NCBI GenBank assembly: GCA_963815125.1
Contig: CAWFFM010000001.1
Span: 1-64,000, forward strand
Reading direction: 5' to 3'
DNA length: 64,000 bases
Source of the DNA: Actinocatenispora sp963815125
Lineage (GTDB): Bacteria; Actinomycetota; Actinomycetes; Mycobacteriales; Micromonosporaceae
The position numbers and the translations under genes are program-made. This document shows, piece after piece, positions 51,748 to 60,789 of this stretch. How positions within the stretch are numbered: position 1 is the stretch's first letter; each line of letters begins with the position of its first letter. The notes beneath the pieces are model-generated. The model had not been told where the DNA came from, ran no database searches, and saw only the letters and a list, made by a program, of their open reading frames with translations.

Positions 51748-52737
51748 ATGCTGGTCGACTGGCCGCTGGAGAAGTTGCGCGACTACCGGCCGCCGCGTGC
51801 GGAGCCGGCCGACTTCGCCGAGTTCTGGGACACCACCCTGGGCCGGGCCCGGGACCGGGCGGTACCGGCGGTGTACCGGCCCTACGACGCGGCGCTGGCC
51901 ACCGTGGAGGTGTTCGACCTGACCTTCAGCGGATTCGACGGCCAGCCGGTACGCGGCTGGTTCCTGCTGCCGCGCACGGGTGGTGACTCTGACGGCAGTT
52001 CGCGGTTGCCGTGCGTGGTGGAGTACATCGGTTACGGCGGTGGACGTGGGCTGCCGCACGAATGGTTGACCTGGAGTGCGGCCGGCTACGCGCACCTGGT
52101 GATGGACACCCGGGGCCAGGGTTCCAACGGTTCCACGGTCGGCGACACCCCGGACCCTGATCCGGCCGGTCTGCCCAACACGCCGGGCTTCATGACCCGC
52201 GGCATCACCGATCCGGAGAAGTACTACTACCGCCGGGTGTTCACCGATGCGGTCCGGGCGGTGGAGACCGCGCGCGAGCATCCCCGGGTGGACCCGGACC
52301 GCATCATCGTGACCGGCGGCAGCCAGGGCGGTGGCATCACCCTCGCGGTCGCCGGTCTGGTGGACGGTCTGGCGGCGGTCATGCCCGACGTACCGTTCCT
52401 GTGTCACTACCGGCGTGCCACGGAGATCACCGACTCGAACCCGTACCACGAGATCAGCCGGTACTGCCGGACCCACCGGGCCGAGGTGGACCAGGTGTTC
52501 ACCGCGCTGTCCTACTTCGACGGGGTCAACTTCAGTGCGCGGGCCGGTGCGCCGGCCCTGTTCTCGGTCGGGTTGATGGATCCGGTCTGTCCACCCTCGA
52601 CTGTGTTCGCCGCCTACAACCACTACGCCGGGTCGAAGGACATCCGGGTCTGGGCGTACAACGAGCACGAGGGCGGCGCGGGCTTCCAGCGTGCCGAGCA
52701 GCTCCGCTACGTACGGGATCTGCTCGCCACCGGTTGA
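51748..52737 (+). CDS. Acetylxylan esterase / cephalosporin-C deacetylase-like hydrolase
   Basis: 329 residues, close to the AXE1/CE7 norm. The start LVDWPLEKLRDYRPPRAEPA and DFAEFWDTTL are typical. Next come VRGWFLLPR, VEYIGYGGGRGLPHEWLTWS (oxyanion Tyr region), DTRGQGSNGS, the nucleophile IIVTGGSQGGGITLAVAG (Ser near 191), the acid in SVGLMDPVCPPSTVFAAYN and the His in YNEHEGGAGFQ. It deacetylates xylo-oligosaccharides or similar esters in the cytoplasm, as no signal peptide is present. A short AGGAGAGG site precedes ATG 51748. The S9 peptidase follows after 55 bp. Confidence 0.9.
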   Translation: MLVDWPLEKLRDYRPPRAEPADFAEFWDTTLGRARDRAVPAVYRPYDAALATVEVFDLTFSGFDGQPVRGWFLLPRTGGDSDGSSRLPCVVEYIGYGGGRGLPHEWLTWSAAGYAHLVMDTRGQGSNGSTVGDTPDPDPAGLPNTPGFMTRGITDPEKYYYRRVFTDAVRAVETAREHPRVDPDRIIVTGGSQGGGITLAVAGLVDGLAAVMPDVPFLCHYRRATEITDSNPYHEISRYCRTHRAEVDQVFTALSYFDGVNFSARAGAPALFSVGLMDPVCPPSTVFAAYNHYAGSKDIRVWAYNEHEGGAGFQRAEQLRYVRDLLATG

Positions 52738-52792
52738 CGGTCCGCCGTCCGGGCGCTGTGCCGGGCCGGTGGGACGTGGCAGAGTTCGGCGC

Positions 52793-54880
52793 ATGACTGC
52801 TGACTTCCTCCGGGAACTGGCCCGTACCCGGTCGTTCCGGCTCGGTGTACCCCGTGACATCGGTATCGGCTCGGCCGGTGACCGGGTGCTGTTCCTGCGC
52901 TCGGCGGCCGGTGACGATCCGGTCACCTCACTGTGGCTGCTGGATCCGGACACCGGCGAGGAACGGCTGCTCGCCGATGGTGCGACGCTGGCCGGCGGTG
53001 AGATGTCCGCCGCCGAACGGGTGCTGCGGGAGCGGACCCGGGAATCGGCCGCCGGCATCGTCGGCTACCACACCGACGCCGCGATGCGCCGTGCTGTGTT
53101 CACAGTGGACGGTCAGCTGTGGACGGTCGAGGTGGACGGTGGGGAGCCGCGCCGACTGCCGGTGTCCGGGTCGGCACTCGATCCGCGACTCGCGCCCTCC
53201 GGCGAGCTGGTCGGCTATGTCTCGGCCGGTGCGCTGCGCATCGTCGGGGTGGACGGGACGGTGGAGCATGCGGTCGCCGAACCGGAGGCCGACGAGGTCA
53301 GCTACGGACTCCCGGAACATGTCGCGGGCGAGTCGATGTTCCGTTTCCGGGGTTACTGGTGGGCGCCGGACTCGTCCCGACTGCTGGTGGCCCGGGTGGA
53401 CAACACACCCGTACAGCGCTGGTACCTGTCGGATCCGGCCAATCCGGGTAACGCTCCCCGGGAGGTGCGGTACCCGGTGGCGGGTACCGACAACGCCGAG
53501 GTGACGTTGTGGCTGTACCGGCCGGACGGCTCGGCGCGTACCGAGGTGGTGTGGGACCGGGCCGCTTTCGAGTACCTCGCCGCGGTGAGCTGGACCGGCG
53601 AGCAGCCGTACCTGCTGGTGCAGAGCCGCGACCAGCACACCGTGCAGATCCGTACGGTCGACCCGGAGACCGGCGCCACCACCCTGGTCCGCGAGGACCA
53701 CGACGACGCCTGGTGGGAACTGGTACCGGGGCTGCCCGCGGTGACCGCTGCCGGTGCTCTGGTCTGGTCCACCGACGCCGAGGACGACACCCGCAAGCTG
53801 ACCGTGGACGGTGTACCGGTCACCCCGGCGGGTCTGCAGGTGCGTGAGGTGGTGGGGGTGAGCGGCGGATCGGTGAGCTTCCTGGCCGGTGACGAGCCCA
53901 CCGGGACGCACCTGTGGCGCTGGCGGCCCGACACCGGTCCGGTCCGGCTCAGCGACGGTCCCGGTGTCCATGATGGACAGTACGAGGCCGGCATCACCGT
54001 GCTGTCCTCGAGGTCCCTGGCCCACCCCGGGATCCGGGTCGTGCTCCGCCGCGACGACGGCTCCGAGCTGCCGGTCACATCCCGGGCGCACGTACCGGAT
54101 CTGGTGCCGCGGGTGCAGATGCACCGCTTCGGCAGCCGGGACCTGCACTCCGCGGTCCTGCTGCCCACCGGACACCGGCGCGGCTCGGGTCGGCTGCCGG
54201 TGTTGCTGCTGCCCTACGGCGGACCGCACATGCAGCGGGCGGTACAGGCCCAGGGGGCGTACCTGAAGGCGCAGTGGTACGCCGACCAGGGTTACGCGGT
54301 ACTGGTCTGCGACGGTCGCGGCACACCCGGCCGCAGTCCGTCCTGGGAGAAGTCGGTCCGCGGTGACAAGCTCAGCCTGGCGTTGACCGACCAGGTCGAC
54401 GCCCTGCACGCCGCGGCTCAGGAGTACCCGGAGTTCGATCTGGACCGGGTCGGCATCTCCGGCTGGTCCTACGGCGGTTACCTGTCCGCCGCCGCGGTAC
54501 TGCGCCGGCCGGACGTGTTCCACGTCGCGGTCGCCGGCGCCCCGATCACCGATCCGCTGCTGTACGACACCCACTGGCAGGAGCGCTATCTCGGGCATCC
54601 GGCGAGCGAGCCGGAGAACTACCGGCGCTGCTCGCTGATCCCGGACGCGCCGGGCCTGCGCCGACCGCTGATGCTGGTGCACGGTCTGGCCGACGACAAC
54701 GTGGTGGTGGCGCACACCCTGCGGTTGTCCGGTGCGCTGCTGGCTGCCGGTCGGGAGCACACCGTACTGCCGATCACCGGCGCCACGCACATGACCGGCG
54801 TGGACGTTGCCGCCCGACTTCCGCTGCTGGAACTGGCCTTCCTCGACCGGGTGCTGCGGCCCGGGGCGGGCGCGGACTGA
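52793..54880 (+). CDS. S9-family prolyl oligopeptidase (DPP-IV-like)
   Basis: 695 residues. The N-terminal beta-propeller includes IGIGSAGDRVLFLRSAAG and the DPP-IV signature FRFRGYWWAPDSSRLLVARV. The C-terminal hydrolase has LLPYGGPHMQRA, GYAVLVCDGRGTPGRSPSWE, the nucleophile VGISGWSYGGYLSAAAVLRR (Ser near 559), Asp in LVHGLADDNVV (near 633) and His in ITGATHMTG (near 664). It cleaves dipeptides after proline or acts as an acylaminoacyl peptidase. ATG 52793 is used; an earlier in-frame start at 52691 overlaps the esterase. No signal peptide, so cytoplasmic. Confidence 0.9.
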   Translation: MTADFLRELARTRSFRLGVPRDIGIGSAGDRVLFLRSAAGDDPVTSLWLLDPDTGEERLLADGATLAGGEMSAAERVLRERTRESAAGIVGYHTDAAMRRAVFTVDGQLWTVEVDGGEPRRLPVSGSALDPRLAPSGELVGYVSAGALRIVGVDGTVEHAVAEPEADEVSYGLPEHVAGESMFRFRGYWWAPDSSRLLVARVDNTPVQRWYLSDPANPGNAPREVRYPVAGTDNAEVTLWLYRPDGSARTEVVWDRAAFEYLAAVSWTGEQPYLLVQSRDQHTVQIRTVDPETGATTLVREDHDDAWWELVPGLPAVTAAGALVWSTDAEDDTRKLTVDGVPVTPAGLQVREVVGVSGGSVSFLAGDEPTGTHLWRWRPDTGPVRLSDGPGVHDGQYEAGITVLSSRSLAHPGIRVVLRRDDGSELPVTSRAHVPDLVPRVQMHRFGSRDLHSAVLLPTGHRRGSGRLPVLLLPYGGPHMQRAVQAQGAYLKAQWYADQGYAVLVCDGRGTPGRSPSWEKSVRGDKLSLALTDQVDALHAAAQEYPEFDLDRVGISGWSYGGYLSAAAVLRRPDVFHVAVAGAPITDPLLYDTHWQERYLGHPASEPENYRRCSLIPDAPGLRRPLMLVHGLADDNVVVAHTLRLSGALLAAGREHTVLPITGATHMTGVDVAARLPLLELAFLDRVLRPGAGAD

Positions 54881-54912
54881 CCGTCGGCGCAGCGCCGGTC
54901 CAGCCTGCCGAA

Positions 54913-54954
54913 GACACCGGGTACCTCGCCACCCCCGGCGAGGTACCCGGTGTC
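54913..54954. terminator. Bidirectional terminator between S9 peptidase and sigma factor
   Basis: An 18-bp perfect stem GACACCGGGTACCTCGCC (54913-54930) pairs with 54937-54954 across a six-base ACCCCC loop. It separates the convergent peptidase (stop 54880) and sigma factor (stop at 54953) genes and overlaps the last coding bases of the latter. Confidence 0.75.
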
Positions 54955-55948
54955 AGCCGACGTAGTCGCGCAGTCGCGCGGCGTTGTCCGGCCGGCGCAG
55001 CTTGAGCAACGTCATCTTCTCGATCTGCCGGATCCGCTCGCGGGACAGGCCGAACTCGCGGCCGACCTCGTCGAGGGTGCGCTGGCGATCGTCGTCCAGG
55101 CCGTAGCGGAGCCGGATCACGGCCTGTTCCCGCTCGGTGAGGGTGGCCAGCACGCCTTCCAGCGCGTGCTTGAGGAAGCCGTACGAGACGGTGCCACCGG
55201 TGTCGCTCTGCGGGCGGACGAAGTCACCCAGTGAGCTCTCGCCGTCCTCGCCGACGCCCTGGTCGAGGCTGACCGGGTCCCGGTCGTAGCTGATCAGTTC
55301 CAGCACCTCGGTGGGCCGGATGCCCAGCAGCTCCGCGATCTCCACGTGGCCGGGCTCGCGACCGAGCTGCATCGCCAGCTCGCGCCGGGCCCGTACCATC
55401 TTGTTGACCTGCTCGACCATGTGCACCGGCAGCCGGATCGTGCGGGCCTGGTCGGCCATCGCGCGGGTCACGGCCTGCCGGATCCACCAGGTGGCGTAGG
55501 TGGAGAACTTGTACCCCTTGGCGTAGTCGAACTTCTCCACCGCCCGGATCAGCCCCAGGTTGCCTTCCTGGATCAGGTCCAGGAACGGGATGCCCCGATT
55601 GGTGTAGCGCTTGGCGATGGAGACGACCAGGCGCAGGTTGGCTTCCAGCAAACGGTTACGGGCCGCTGCTCCTTCGGTGACGATGCGTCGAAGATCGGCC
55701 TTCAGGGTGTCATCGCCGGCGGCGTACCGGATTGCGGTCGCACTGTCATCACCCGCTGTGCCGGCGAGAATCCGTTCCGCATACAGGCCGGCCTCGACCC
55801 GCTTCGCCAGACTGACCTCGTCGGCCGCGGTCAACAGGCGCACCCGGCCGATCGCGTTGAGATACGTGCGTACCAGGTCGGCCGAGTTGGTCCGGTCGTC
55901 AGCCCCGGTCCGGGTCGCCACGAATTCCTCGCTCAGTGGAAGGGCCAC
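54953..55948 (-). CDS. RNA polymerase sigma factor, group 2 (SigB/HrdB-like)
   Basis: 331 residues. Region 1.2 (DLVRTYLNAIGRVRLLTAAD, EVSLAKRVEAGLYAE), region 2 (NRLLEANLRLVVSIAKRYTN, FLDLIQEGNLGLIRAVEKFD, YKFSTYATWWIRQAVTRAMA), region 3 and region 4 (ALEGVLATLTEREQAVIRLR, LDEVGREFGLSRERIRQIEK). Region 2.4 and 4.2 residues match the housekeeping class, so it should read -10/-35 promoters like RpoD. It lacks the long N-terminal region 1.1 of the primary factor, marking it as group 2. Its upstream gap has two 16-bp direct repeats (56084 and 56126). Confidence 0.9.
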   Translation of the reverse strand: MALPLSEEFVATRTGADDRTNSADLVRTYLNAIGRVRLLTAADEVSLAKRVEAGLYAERILAGTAGDDSATAIRYAAGDDTLKADLRRIVTEGAAARNRLLEANLRLVVSIAKRYTNRGIPFLDLIQEGNLGLIRAVEKFDYAKGYKFSTYATWWIRQAVTRAMADQARTIRLPVHMVEQVNKMVRARRELAMQLGREPGHVEIAELLGIRPTEVLELISYDRDPVSLDQGVGEDGESSLGDFVRPQSDTGGTVSYGFLKHALEGVLATLTEREQAVIRLRYGLDDDRQRTLDEVGREFGLSRERIRQIEKMTLLKLRRPDNAARLRDYVG

Positions 55949-56083
55949 CGTGTCCTGCCTTCCGTGCCCGGCGCGCTGTGCGCGCCCTGTCCGTCTGGGT
56001 CTGTCGGATCGGCGTACCGCCCGATCCGCATGGACAGATCCTCACCGCCGGTACCGGGTCGACGGGGTGTACCGGTGGGCAGG

Positions 56084-56141
56084 TGGCACGAATCCGGGAA
56101 CTGGCCGGGGTTCCCGGAGAAGGGTTGGCACGAATCCGGGA
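56084..56141. promoter_or_regulatory. Pair of 16-bp direct repeats upstream of the sigma gene
   Basis: TGGCACGAATCCGGGA occurs at 56084-56099 and again at 56126-56141, exactly 42 bp apart (four helical turns), 136-194 bp upstream of the sigma factor start. Same-face spacing suggests a cooperative DNA-binding protein or duplicated promoter elements. The rest of the gap 55949-56474 shows no supported gene. Confidence 0.45.
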
Positions 56142-56474
56142 GTCAACAGCGTGTGATCGGATTGCCCTGTCCTGCCTACGATGTGTAGATCCGATGGCGC
56201 TGCGCTCCCATGCCTGGCGCGTCCTCGTTACGATATGAACCAGCGCGCAACCACGGACCCGGTCCAGCGCGTCTACTTCATGTGGCGGCTCGGCGGAGCC
56301 AACGTTCGGGGCCCCGGATCGTGGGTACGCCACACTGGACCGCAGGACGTCGTCCGCACCGCTCGTACGGCCTCGGGCCAGGAGCTGCGGATCGCACCGG
56401 TGGCCCGACCGGGATTGATGGAAGCGCGGATTGGCTGGTCAGCGGGGCGCTGACCGGAGACAGGGGAGGCGTCA

Positions 56475-57731
56475 ATGCCACGTTCTTCGTGGCCTGCTCG
56501 TGGTCGGGCGGCTACCGTACTGCTCGCCACCGGGATGGCGGCCGTGCTGCTGGCCGGCTGTAACAACGGATCGGACAAGGCGGCTGCCAACGGCGATGGC
56601 GGCGACGGCGGCGGACACGCCAAGCCGGTGCCCGCGGCGACGCTGACGATCACACCGACCACCGGTACCAAGAAGGTCTCACCGGCCGACCCGGTGGAAG
56701 TACGTGCGGCGCACGGCACGTTGTCCACCGTCGACCTGACCAACGCGTCGGGCAAGCACGTCAAGGGCACGATGTCCGGCGACCGGACCTCGTGGACCCC
56801 GTCGGAGAAGTTGGGTTACGACAAGACATACAAGATCGTCGCCACGGCGACGAACCCGGCCGGCAAGAAGGTCGATGCCACCAGTTCCTTCAGTACCGTC
56901 AAGCCCGGCAACTTCACCCTTCCCTACCTGCAGAACCAGGACGGCAAGACGTACGGGGTCGGCGAGCCGATCATGGTGCACTTCGACGAGCAGATCCCGG
57001 ACAAGGCCGCTGCCGAGAAGTCGCTGAAGGTCAGCACCAGCCCGGCCATCGAGGGTTCCTGGAGCTGGATCAACGACCAGGACGTGCACTGGCGACCCAA
57101 GACCGACGCCGGCGAATACTGGCCGTCGGGCACCAAGGTCACCGTCAAGGCCGACGTGTACGGCGTGAACATGGGCAAGGGGCTGTGGGGCCAGGAGGAC
57201 CGTTCGGTCTCCTTCAGCATCGGACAGTCCCACGTCGCCATCGCCGACAACAAGAGCCTGCACATGAAGGTGTACGAGGACGGCAAGCAGGTGCGCAACG
57301 TCGCGTTCAGCGGCGGTAAGGGTGGCTACATCCAGGACAAGTACGGCAACAACATCTCGCTGTGGACCCCGAGCGGGACGATGGTGGTGATGACCCAGGA
57401 GCGCAAGGTGCACATGACCTCGGCGAGCTGGGGGATCGCGAAGAACAACCCGCAGGCGTACGACGCCATCGTCGACTACGGCACCCGGGTGACCGGTGAC
57501 GGCATCTACCTGCACTCGGCGCCGTGGAACATGTCGCTGCACGGTGTCCGCAACGACTCGCACGGCTGCTTCAACCTGAGCCCGACCGACGCGAAGTGGT
57601 TCTTCGACAACTTCAGGCCGGGTGACGTCGTGGTGATGAGCGGTACGCCGGAGAAGGTCACGCTGACCCGAGGGTTCGGTGACTGGAACCTCAGCTGGGA
57701 CAAGTGGCTGAACGGCTCCGCGCTGCACTGA
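56475..57731 (+). CDS. L,D-transpeptidase lipoprotein (Ig-like domains plus YkuD)
   Basis: 418 residues. It forms 3-3 cross-links in peptidoglycan. Lipobox after the signal peptide: VLLATGMAAVLLAGC. A Gly/Asp-rich linker is followed by two Ig-like domains (residues about 60-165 and 165-265: ATLTITPTTGTKKVSPADPV, IMVHFDEQIPDKAAAEKSLK, WINDQDVHWRPKTDAGEYWP). The YkuD domain (about 275-400) has GQSHVAIADNKSLHMKVYED and the catalytic loop GVRNDSHGCFNLSPTDAKWF; the usual SHGCxR/N motif is kept. Mycobacterial LdtMt2-type architecture. It is monocistronic with a strong terminator. Confidence 0.92.
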   Translation: MPRSSWPARGRAATVLLATGMAAVLLAGCNNGSDKAAANGDGGDGGGHAKPVPAATLTITPTTGTKKVSPADPVEVRAAHGTLSTVDLTNASGKHVKGTMSGDRTSWTPSEKLGYDKTYKIVATATNPAGKKVDATSSFSTVKPGNFTLPYLQNQDGKTYGVGEPIMVHFDEQIPDKAAAEKSLKVSTSPAIEGSWSWINDQDVHWRPKTDAGEYWPSGTKVTVKADVYGVNMGKGLWGQEDRSVSFSIGQSHVAIADNKSLHMKVYEDGKQVRNVAFSGGKGGYIQDKYGNNISLWTPSGTMVVMTQERKVHMTSASWGIAKNNPQAYDAIVDYGTRVTGDGIYLHSAPWNMSLHGVRNDSHGCFNLSPTDAKWFFDNFRPGDVVVMSGTPEKVTLTRGFGDWNLSWDKWLNGSALH

Positions 57732-57771
57732 GCGTCGTCGTGCCGGGGCGCCCGGTGCGGACTGAGCGTAC

Positions 57772-57815
57772 GGCCGCCGTGGTCGACAGGATCTGTCGAC
57801 CACGGCGGCCTTTTT
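57772..57815 (+). terminator. Rho-independent terminator of the L,D-transpeptidase gene
   Basis: An 18-bp perfect stem starting GGCCGCCGTGGTCGACAG (57772) with a GAT loop, ending GGCGGCC at 57810, then TTTTT (57811-57815). It is the best textbook intrinsic terminator in the window and lies 40 bp beyond the stop. Confidence 0.9.
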
Positions 57816-57983
57816 GTTGACCGATGACCGGACGGATTGTCGTCCCTATACCACTAGCCGTAAAGAATTAACGTCCGAATTCCGGAAAAAGATGATATGG
57901 CAATGGTGTCGTTTGTCACTTCGGGGATTACCATCCCCGTGGAGGGTTGTCCGACCCCACTCCGCCCATTGAGGGGAGTCGTC

Positions 57984-58616
57984 ATGTCAGACGTCGGGAA
58001 AGAGCCCGTCGGCCCCAGTACCCCGGTGGCACAGTCCGGAATCGCTGACCCCGCCCCGTTGGGCCTGGCTGCGTTCGCACTGACCACGTTCCTGCTGTCG
58101 GCGAAGAACGCCGGCTGGACCCACGGCACCGACGCATGGCTGGGCTACGCCTTCGCCTACGGCGGCCTGATCCAGCTGCTCGCCGGCATGTGGGAGTTCC
58201 GCAACCGAAACGTCTTCGGTGCCACAGCATTCAGTACCTACGGCGGGTTCTGGATCGGCCTCGGCCTGTACATCCAGCTGGTGTCGAGCAAGGCCAGCCC
58301 GGCCCAGCTCAGCAACGATCTCGGGTGGATCCTGCTCGGATTCGCGATCATCAACACCTACCTGCTGCTGTGCAGTACACAGGTGAACACGGCCGTGTTC
58401 GCGGTCTTCCTCACCTTGGAGCTCACCGAGATCATCCTGTTCGTCGGTGAGTTCAGCGGAAACGAGTCGATCTCCAAGCTCGGTGGCTACATCGGTGTGC
58501 TGACCGCGCTGGTCGCCTGGTACACCTCGTTCGCCGGCGTGCTGAACGGGATGACCGGCCGACCGGTGGTGAAGGTCGGCTCGCCGCTGTTCTCCCGCCA
58601 GATCGCCCGGACCTGA
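57984..58616 (+). CDS. Acetate/succinate transporter (GPR1/FUN34/YaaH, SatP-like)
   Basis: 210 residues with six membrane helices. Family signatures: ADPAPLGLAAFALTTFLLSA (the NPxPLGL-like start), YGGLIQLLAGMWEFRNRNVF, GATAFSTYGGFWIGLGLYIQ, LGWILLGFAIINTYLLL, VFLTLELTEIILFVGEF and LGGYIGVLTALVAWYTSFAG. It moves acetate or other small carboxylates with protons. ATG 57984 follows GAGGGGAG. The AT-rich upstream gap 57816-57983 should contain its promoter. A hairpin follows the stop. Confidence 0.9.
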   Translation: MSDVGKEPVGPSTPVAQSGIADPAPLGLAAFALTTFLLSAKNAGWTHGTDAWLGYAFAYGGLIQLLAGMWEFRNRNVFGATAFSTYGGFWIGLGLYIQLVSSKASPAQLSNDLGWILLGFAIINTYLLLCSTQVNTAVFAVFLTLELTEIILFVGEFSGNESISKLGGYIGVLTALVAWYTSFAGVLNGMTGRPVVKVGSPLFSRQIART

Positions 58617-58619
58617 CGG

Positions 58620-58651
58620 CCGTGAGGCACCGGATACCCGGTGCCTCACGG
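58620..58651. terminator. Terminator hairpin between SatP-like and FetB-like genes
   Basis: A 14-bp perfect stem CCGTGAGGCACCGG (58620-58633) and its complement (58638-58651) with an ATAC loop, directly after the transporter stop and upstream of the convergent permease stop. No T-run. Confidence 0.7.
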
Positions 58652-58760
58652 AGTCGGGCGCCGACCGACCGGCGCAGCACCTGGTACGGCACGGACCGGC
58701 CCTGGCTGATGGCTGCGGTACCCCGCCCACCGGCCGGGGTCGGCCGTCGCCCGGGCGACG

Positions 58761-59510
58761 TCAGACGGACCGGGTGAGTCGCCCGGAGGCGACCAGCTCC
58801 ACCGTGACCAGGACCGCGATCGACTGCACCGCCAGCAATGCCACCAGCACCAGCAGTTGGGCCGCGCCGGCCGCCGCCGGGCTGGCCCCACCGAGCAGCA
58901 CCCCCACGAAGGCGCCCGGCAGGGTGACCAACCCGACCGTACGGGTCTGGTCGAGACCGGGCACCAGCGCCTGAGCGGCCGATGGTCGGCACACCTCCAG
59001 CGCGGCATCACGTGAGGTGAAGCCCAGCGCCAGCGCCGCCTCGTACTCGCCGCGCCGGGCCTGCAGCTCGTCCAGTGCGCGCCGTCCGGACAGCGATGTC
59101 GCGGTCATTGCGCCACCGATCAGGATGCCGGCGATGGGCACGATCGAGATGCCCCGGAACGGGACCAGACCCGAGCCGAGGATGAGCCCGAGGGCCGGCA
59201 GTACGCCTGCGCCGATGGACAACCCGGCCCACAGACCCCGTGCCGACCGGGTGAGGCGACGGGCCGAGGTGCCCGAGGCGATCAGGTACATCAGGGACAC
59301 GAAGCCGGCGGTCAGGGGCAGGGACCGGAGTACCACCGCGATGACGGTCGAGACCACGGCGAGCTGGATGGCGGCGCGCAGCACCGCGGTGATGATCCGC
59401 CGACCCACCCCGAGCCGACCCAGCGCGGCCACGGTGGCGCCCAGCAGTGCCAGTGCGACGAGGACGACGGCGAGCAACGGGTTCACCGGGATCGTCGAAC
59501 CACCACCCAC
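58761..59510 (-). CDS. FetB/UPF0014-type ABC transporter permease
   Basis: About 250 residues with seven hydrophobic segments: VNPLLAVVLVALALLGATVA, IITAVLRAAIQLAVVSTVIA, TAGFVSLMYLIASGTSARRL, SIGAGVLPALGLILGSGLVP, ISIVPIAGILIGGAMTATSL. The conserved cytoplasmic loop reads ALALGFTSRDAALEVCRPSA, QALVPGLDQTRTVGLVTLPG, AFVGVLLGGASP. E. coli FetAB exports iron; no FetA-type ATPase is adjacent. GTG 59510 is preferred because GGGAGGTGGAGG lies just upstream; ATG 59582 is the earliest start in this frame and has no such site. Confidence 0.8.
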   Translation of the reverse strand: MGGGSTIPVNPLLAVVLVALALLGATVAALGRLGVGRRIITAVLRAAIQLAVVSTVIAVVLRSLPLTAGFVSLMYLIASGTSARRLTRSARGLWAGLSIGAGVLPALGLILGSGLVPFRGISIVPIAGILIGGAMTATSLSGRRALDELQARRGEYEAALALGFTSRDAALEVCRPSAAQALVPGLDQTRTVGLVTLPGAFVGVLLGGASPAAAGAAQLLVLVALLAVQSIAVLVTVELVASGRLTRSV

Positions 59511-59605
59511 CGGTCCCTCCACCTCCCTGGTCGTGCCCACCATCATCGGGCCAGGGAGGTACGTCTCAACCAGCGGGTCCACTTGCCTTGGCGCTGTTGT
59601 TGCAG

Positions 59606-59636
59606 TTGACTGGCATTAACCATGAGATGGTATGAA
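59606..59636 (+). promoter_or_regulatory. Candidate promoter of the cbiMQO operon
   Basis: TTGACT (59606-59611) and TATGAA (59631-59636) are separated by 19 bp, within an AT-richer island. The ATG at 59632 lies inside the -10 box, which argues that translation starts at the next in-frame ATG, 59665, with a leader of about 25 bases. No B12 riboswitch or clear metal-regulator palindrome is seen. Confidence 0.35.
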
Positions 59637-59664
59637 CGGTGGCGAGCTCGGTGAGGCGGTGTAC

Positions 59665-60783
59665 ATGCACATTCCGGACGGCTATCTCAGTCCGCAGACC
59701 TGCGCGGTCGGCTACGTGATCGCGGTGCCGGTCTGGGCGCTCGCCGTACGGAAGGTGAAGCGGGTCGTGAGGACCCGGCACGCGCCGACCCTCGCGCTGT
59801 TCGCCGCGGTCTCGTTCCTGGTCATGATGTTCAACATCCCGATACCCGACGGCACCACCGCGCATGCGGTCGGCGCGGCGGTCATCGCCCTCGTACTCGG
59901 TCCATGGGCGGCGGTCATCGCGGTCAGTGTGGCGCTGGCCTTCCAGGCACTGTTGTTCGGCGACGGCGGGCTGCTGTCCTACGGGTTCAACGTGGTCAAC
60001 ATGGCGATCATCATGCCGTTCGTCGCCTACGGGGTGTACCGGCTGATCGCCGGCCGTTCCGGGCTCACCAGCGGTCGCCGACTGACCGCCGCCGTACTGG
60101 CCGGCTACGTCGGGATCAATGCGGCGGCGCTGGCCGCGGCGGTCGAGTTCGGCCTGCAGCCCGAACTGTTCGCCCGCTCCGACGGCACCCCGCTGTACGC
60201 GCCGTACCACCTCGCCCAGACGATTCCGGCGATGATGCTGGCCCACCTGACCCTGGCCGGCGCCGCCGAGGCGATCCTGACCGGTGGGGTGCTGGCCTAC
60301 CTGCAACGGGCCAACCTGCCGCTGCTGCGCCTCAACCACCCCGGGGTGCCGGGCCCGGACCGCACCGGCGACACCCCGACCCGGCGGCGGCTGCGGCCCG
60401 GCCCGGTGGCCGGGGTGGCGATGGCGGTGATGGTGCTCATCACCCCGATCGGTCTGCTCGCACCGGGTGGCGCGTTCGGTGAGGACGCGCCCGGGAATCT
60501 CGACCTCACCGCGCTGCACCTGTCGGCGGTGCCCGCCGGCCTGCACCGCTACAGCACCTTCTGGCAGCACGCGCTGCTGCCCGGCTACGGATCCGGCACC
60601 GTCGGGTACCTGCTCTCCGCCCTGGTCGGCGTACTGGTGGTCGGTCTGGTCGTGTACGCGGTCACGAAGATCATCCAGCTGCTGGCCCGACGGCGGGCGA
60701 GTGCCGGCGCGCGGGCCGACGGGGGTGCCGAACACTCCGATGACGGGATCGGGCATTCCGACGCCACCGCGGTACGGAGCTGA
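59665..60783 (+). CDS. cbiM: Cobalt/nickel ECF transporter S component (CbiM/NikM) fused to a CbiN/PDGLE-like domain
   Basis: 372 residues. ATG 59665 gives MHIPDGYLSPQTC, where Met1 and His2 form the metal site in this family, so this start is preferred over ATG 59632. Seven membrane helices follow, with IPIPDGTTAHAVGAAVIALV, GPWAAVIAVSVALAFQALLF, GDGGLLSYGFNVVNMAIIMP. The C-terminal part (about 260-345) has VAGVAMAVMVLITPIGLLAP and a last helix VGYLLSALVGVLVVGLVVYA with the PDGLE-like layout of CbiN/NikN. It binds Co(II) or Ni(II) and pairs with CbiQ and CbiO encoded next. Confidence 0.9.
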   Translation: MHIPDGYLSPQTCAVGYVIAVPVWALAVRKVKRVVRTRHAPTLALFAAVSFLVMMFNIPIPDGTTAHAVGAAVIALVLGPWAAVIAVSVALAFQALLFGDGGLLSYGFNVVNMAIIMPFVAYGVYRLIAGRSGLTSGRRLTAAVLAGYVGINAAALAAAVEFGLQPELFARSDGTPLYAPYHLAQTIPAMMLAHLTLAGAAEAILTGGVLAYLQRANLPLLRLNHPGVPGPDRTGDTPTRRRLRPGPVAGVAMAVMVLITPIGLLAPGGAFGEDAPGNLDLTALHLSAVPAGLHRYSTFWQHALLPGYGSGTVGYLLSALVGVLVVGLVVYAVTKIIQLLARRRASAGARADGGAEHSDDGIGHSDATAVRS

Positions 60784-60789
60784 GGTCGC

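Noticed and set aside
56181..56453. 90-codon plus-strand frame between the sigma factor and the L,D-transpeptidase
   Set aside because: No ribosome site or recognisable motif, and codon bias is weak. The region is better explained as promoter DNA.
59583..59664. Cobalamin riboswitch or Nur/Zur operator upstream of cbiM
   Set aside because: The gap is only about 80 bp, too short for a B12 riboswitch, and the short palindrome CCATGAGATGG does not match a known metal-regulator consensus well enough.
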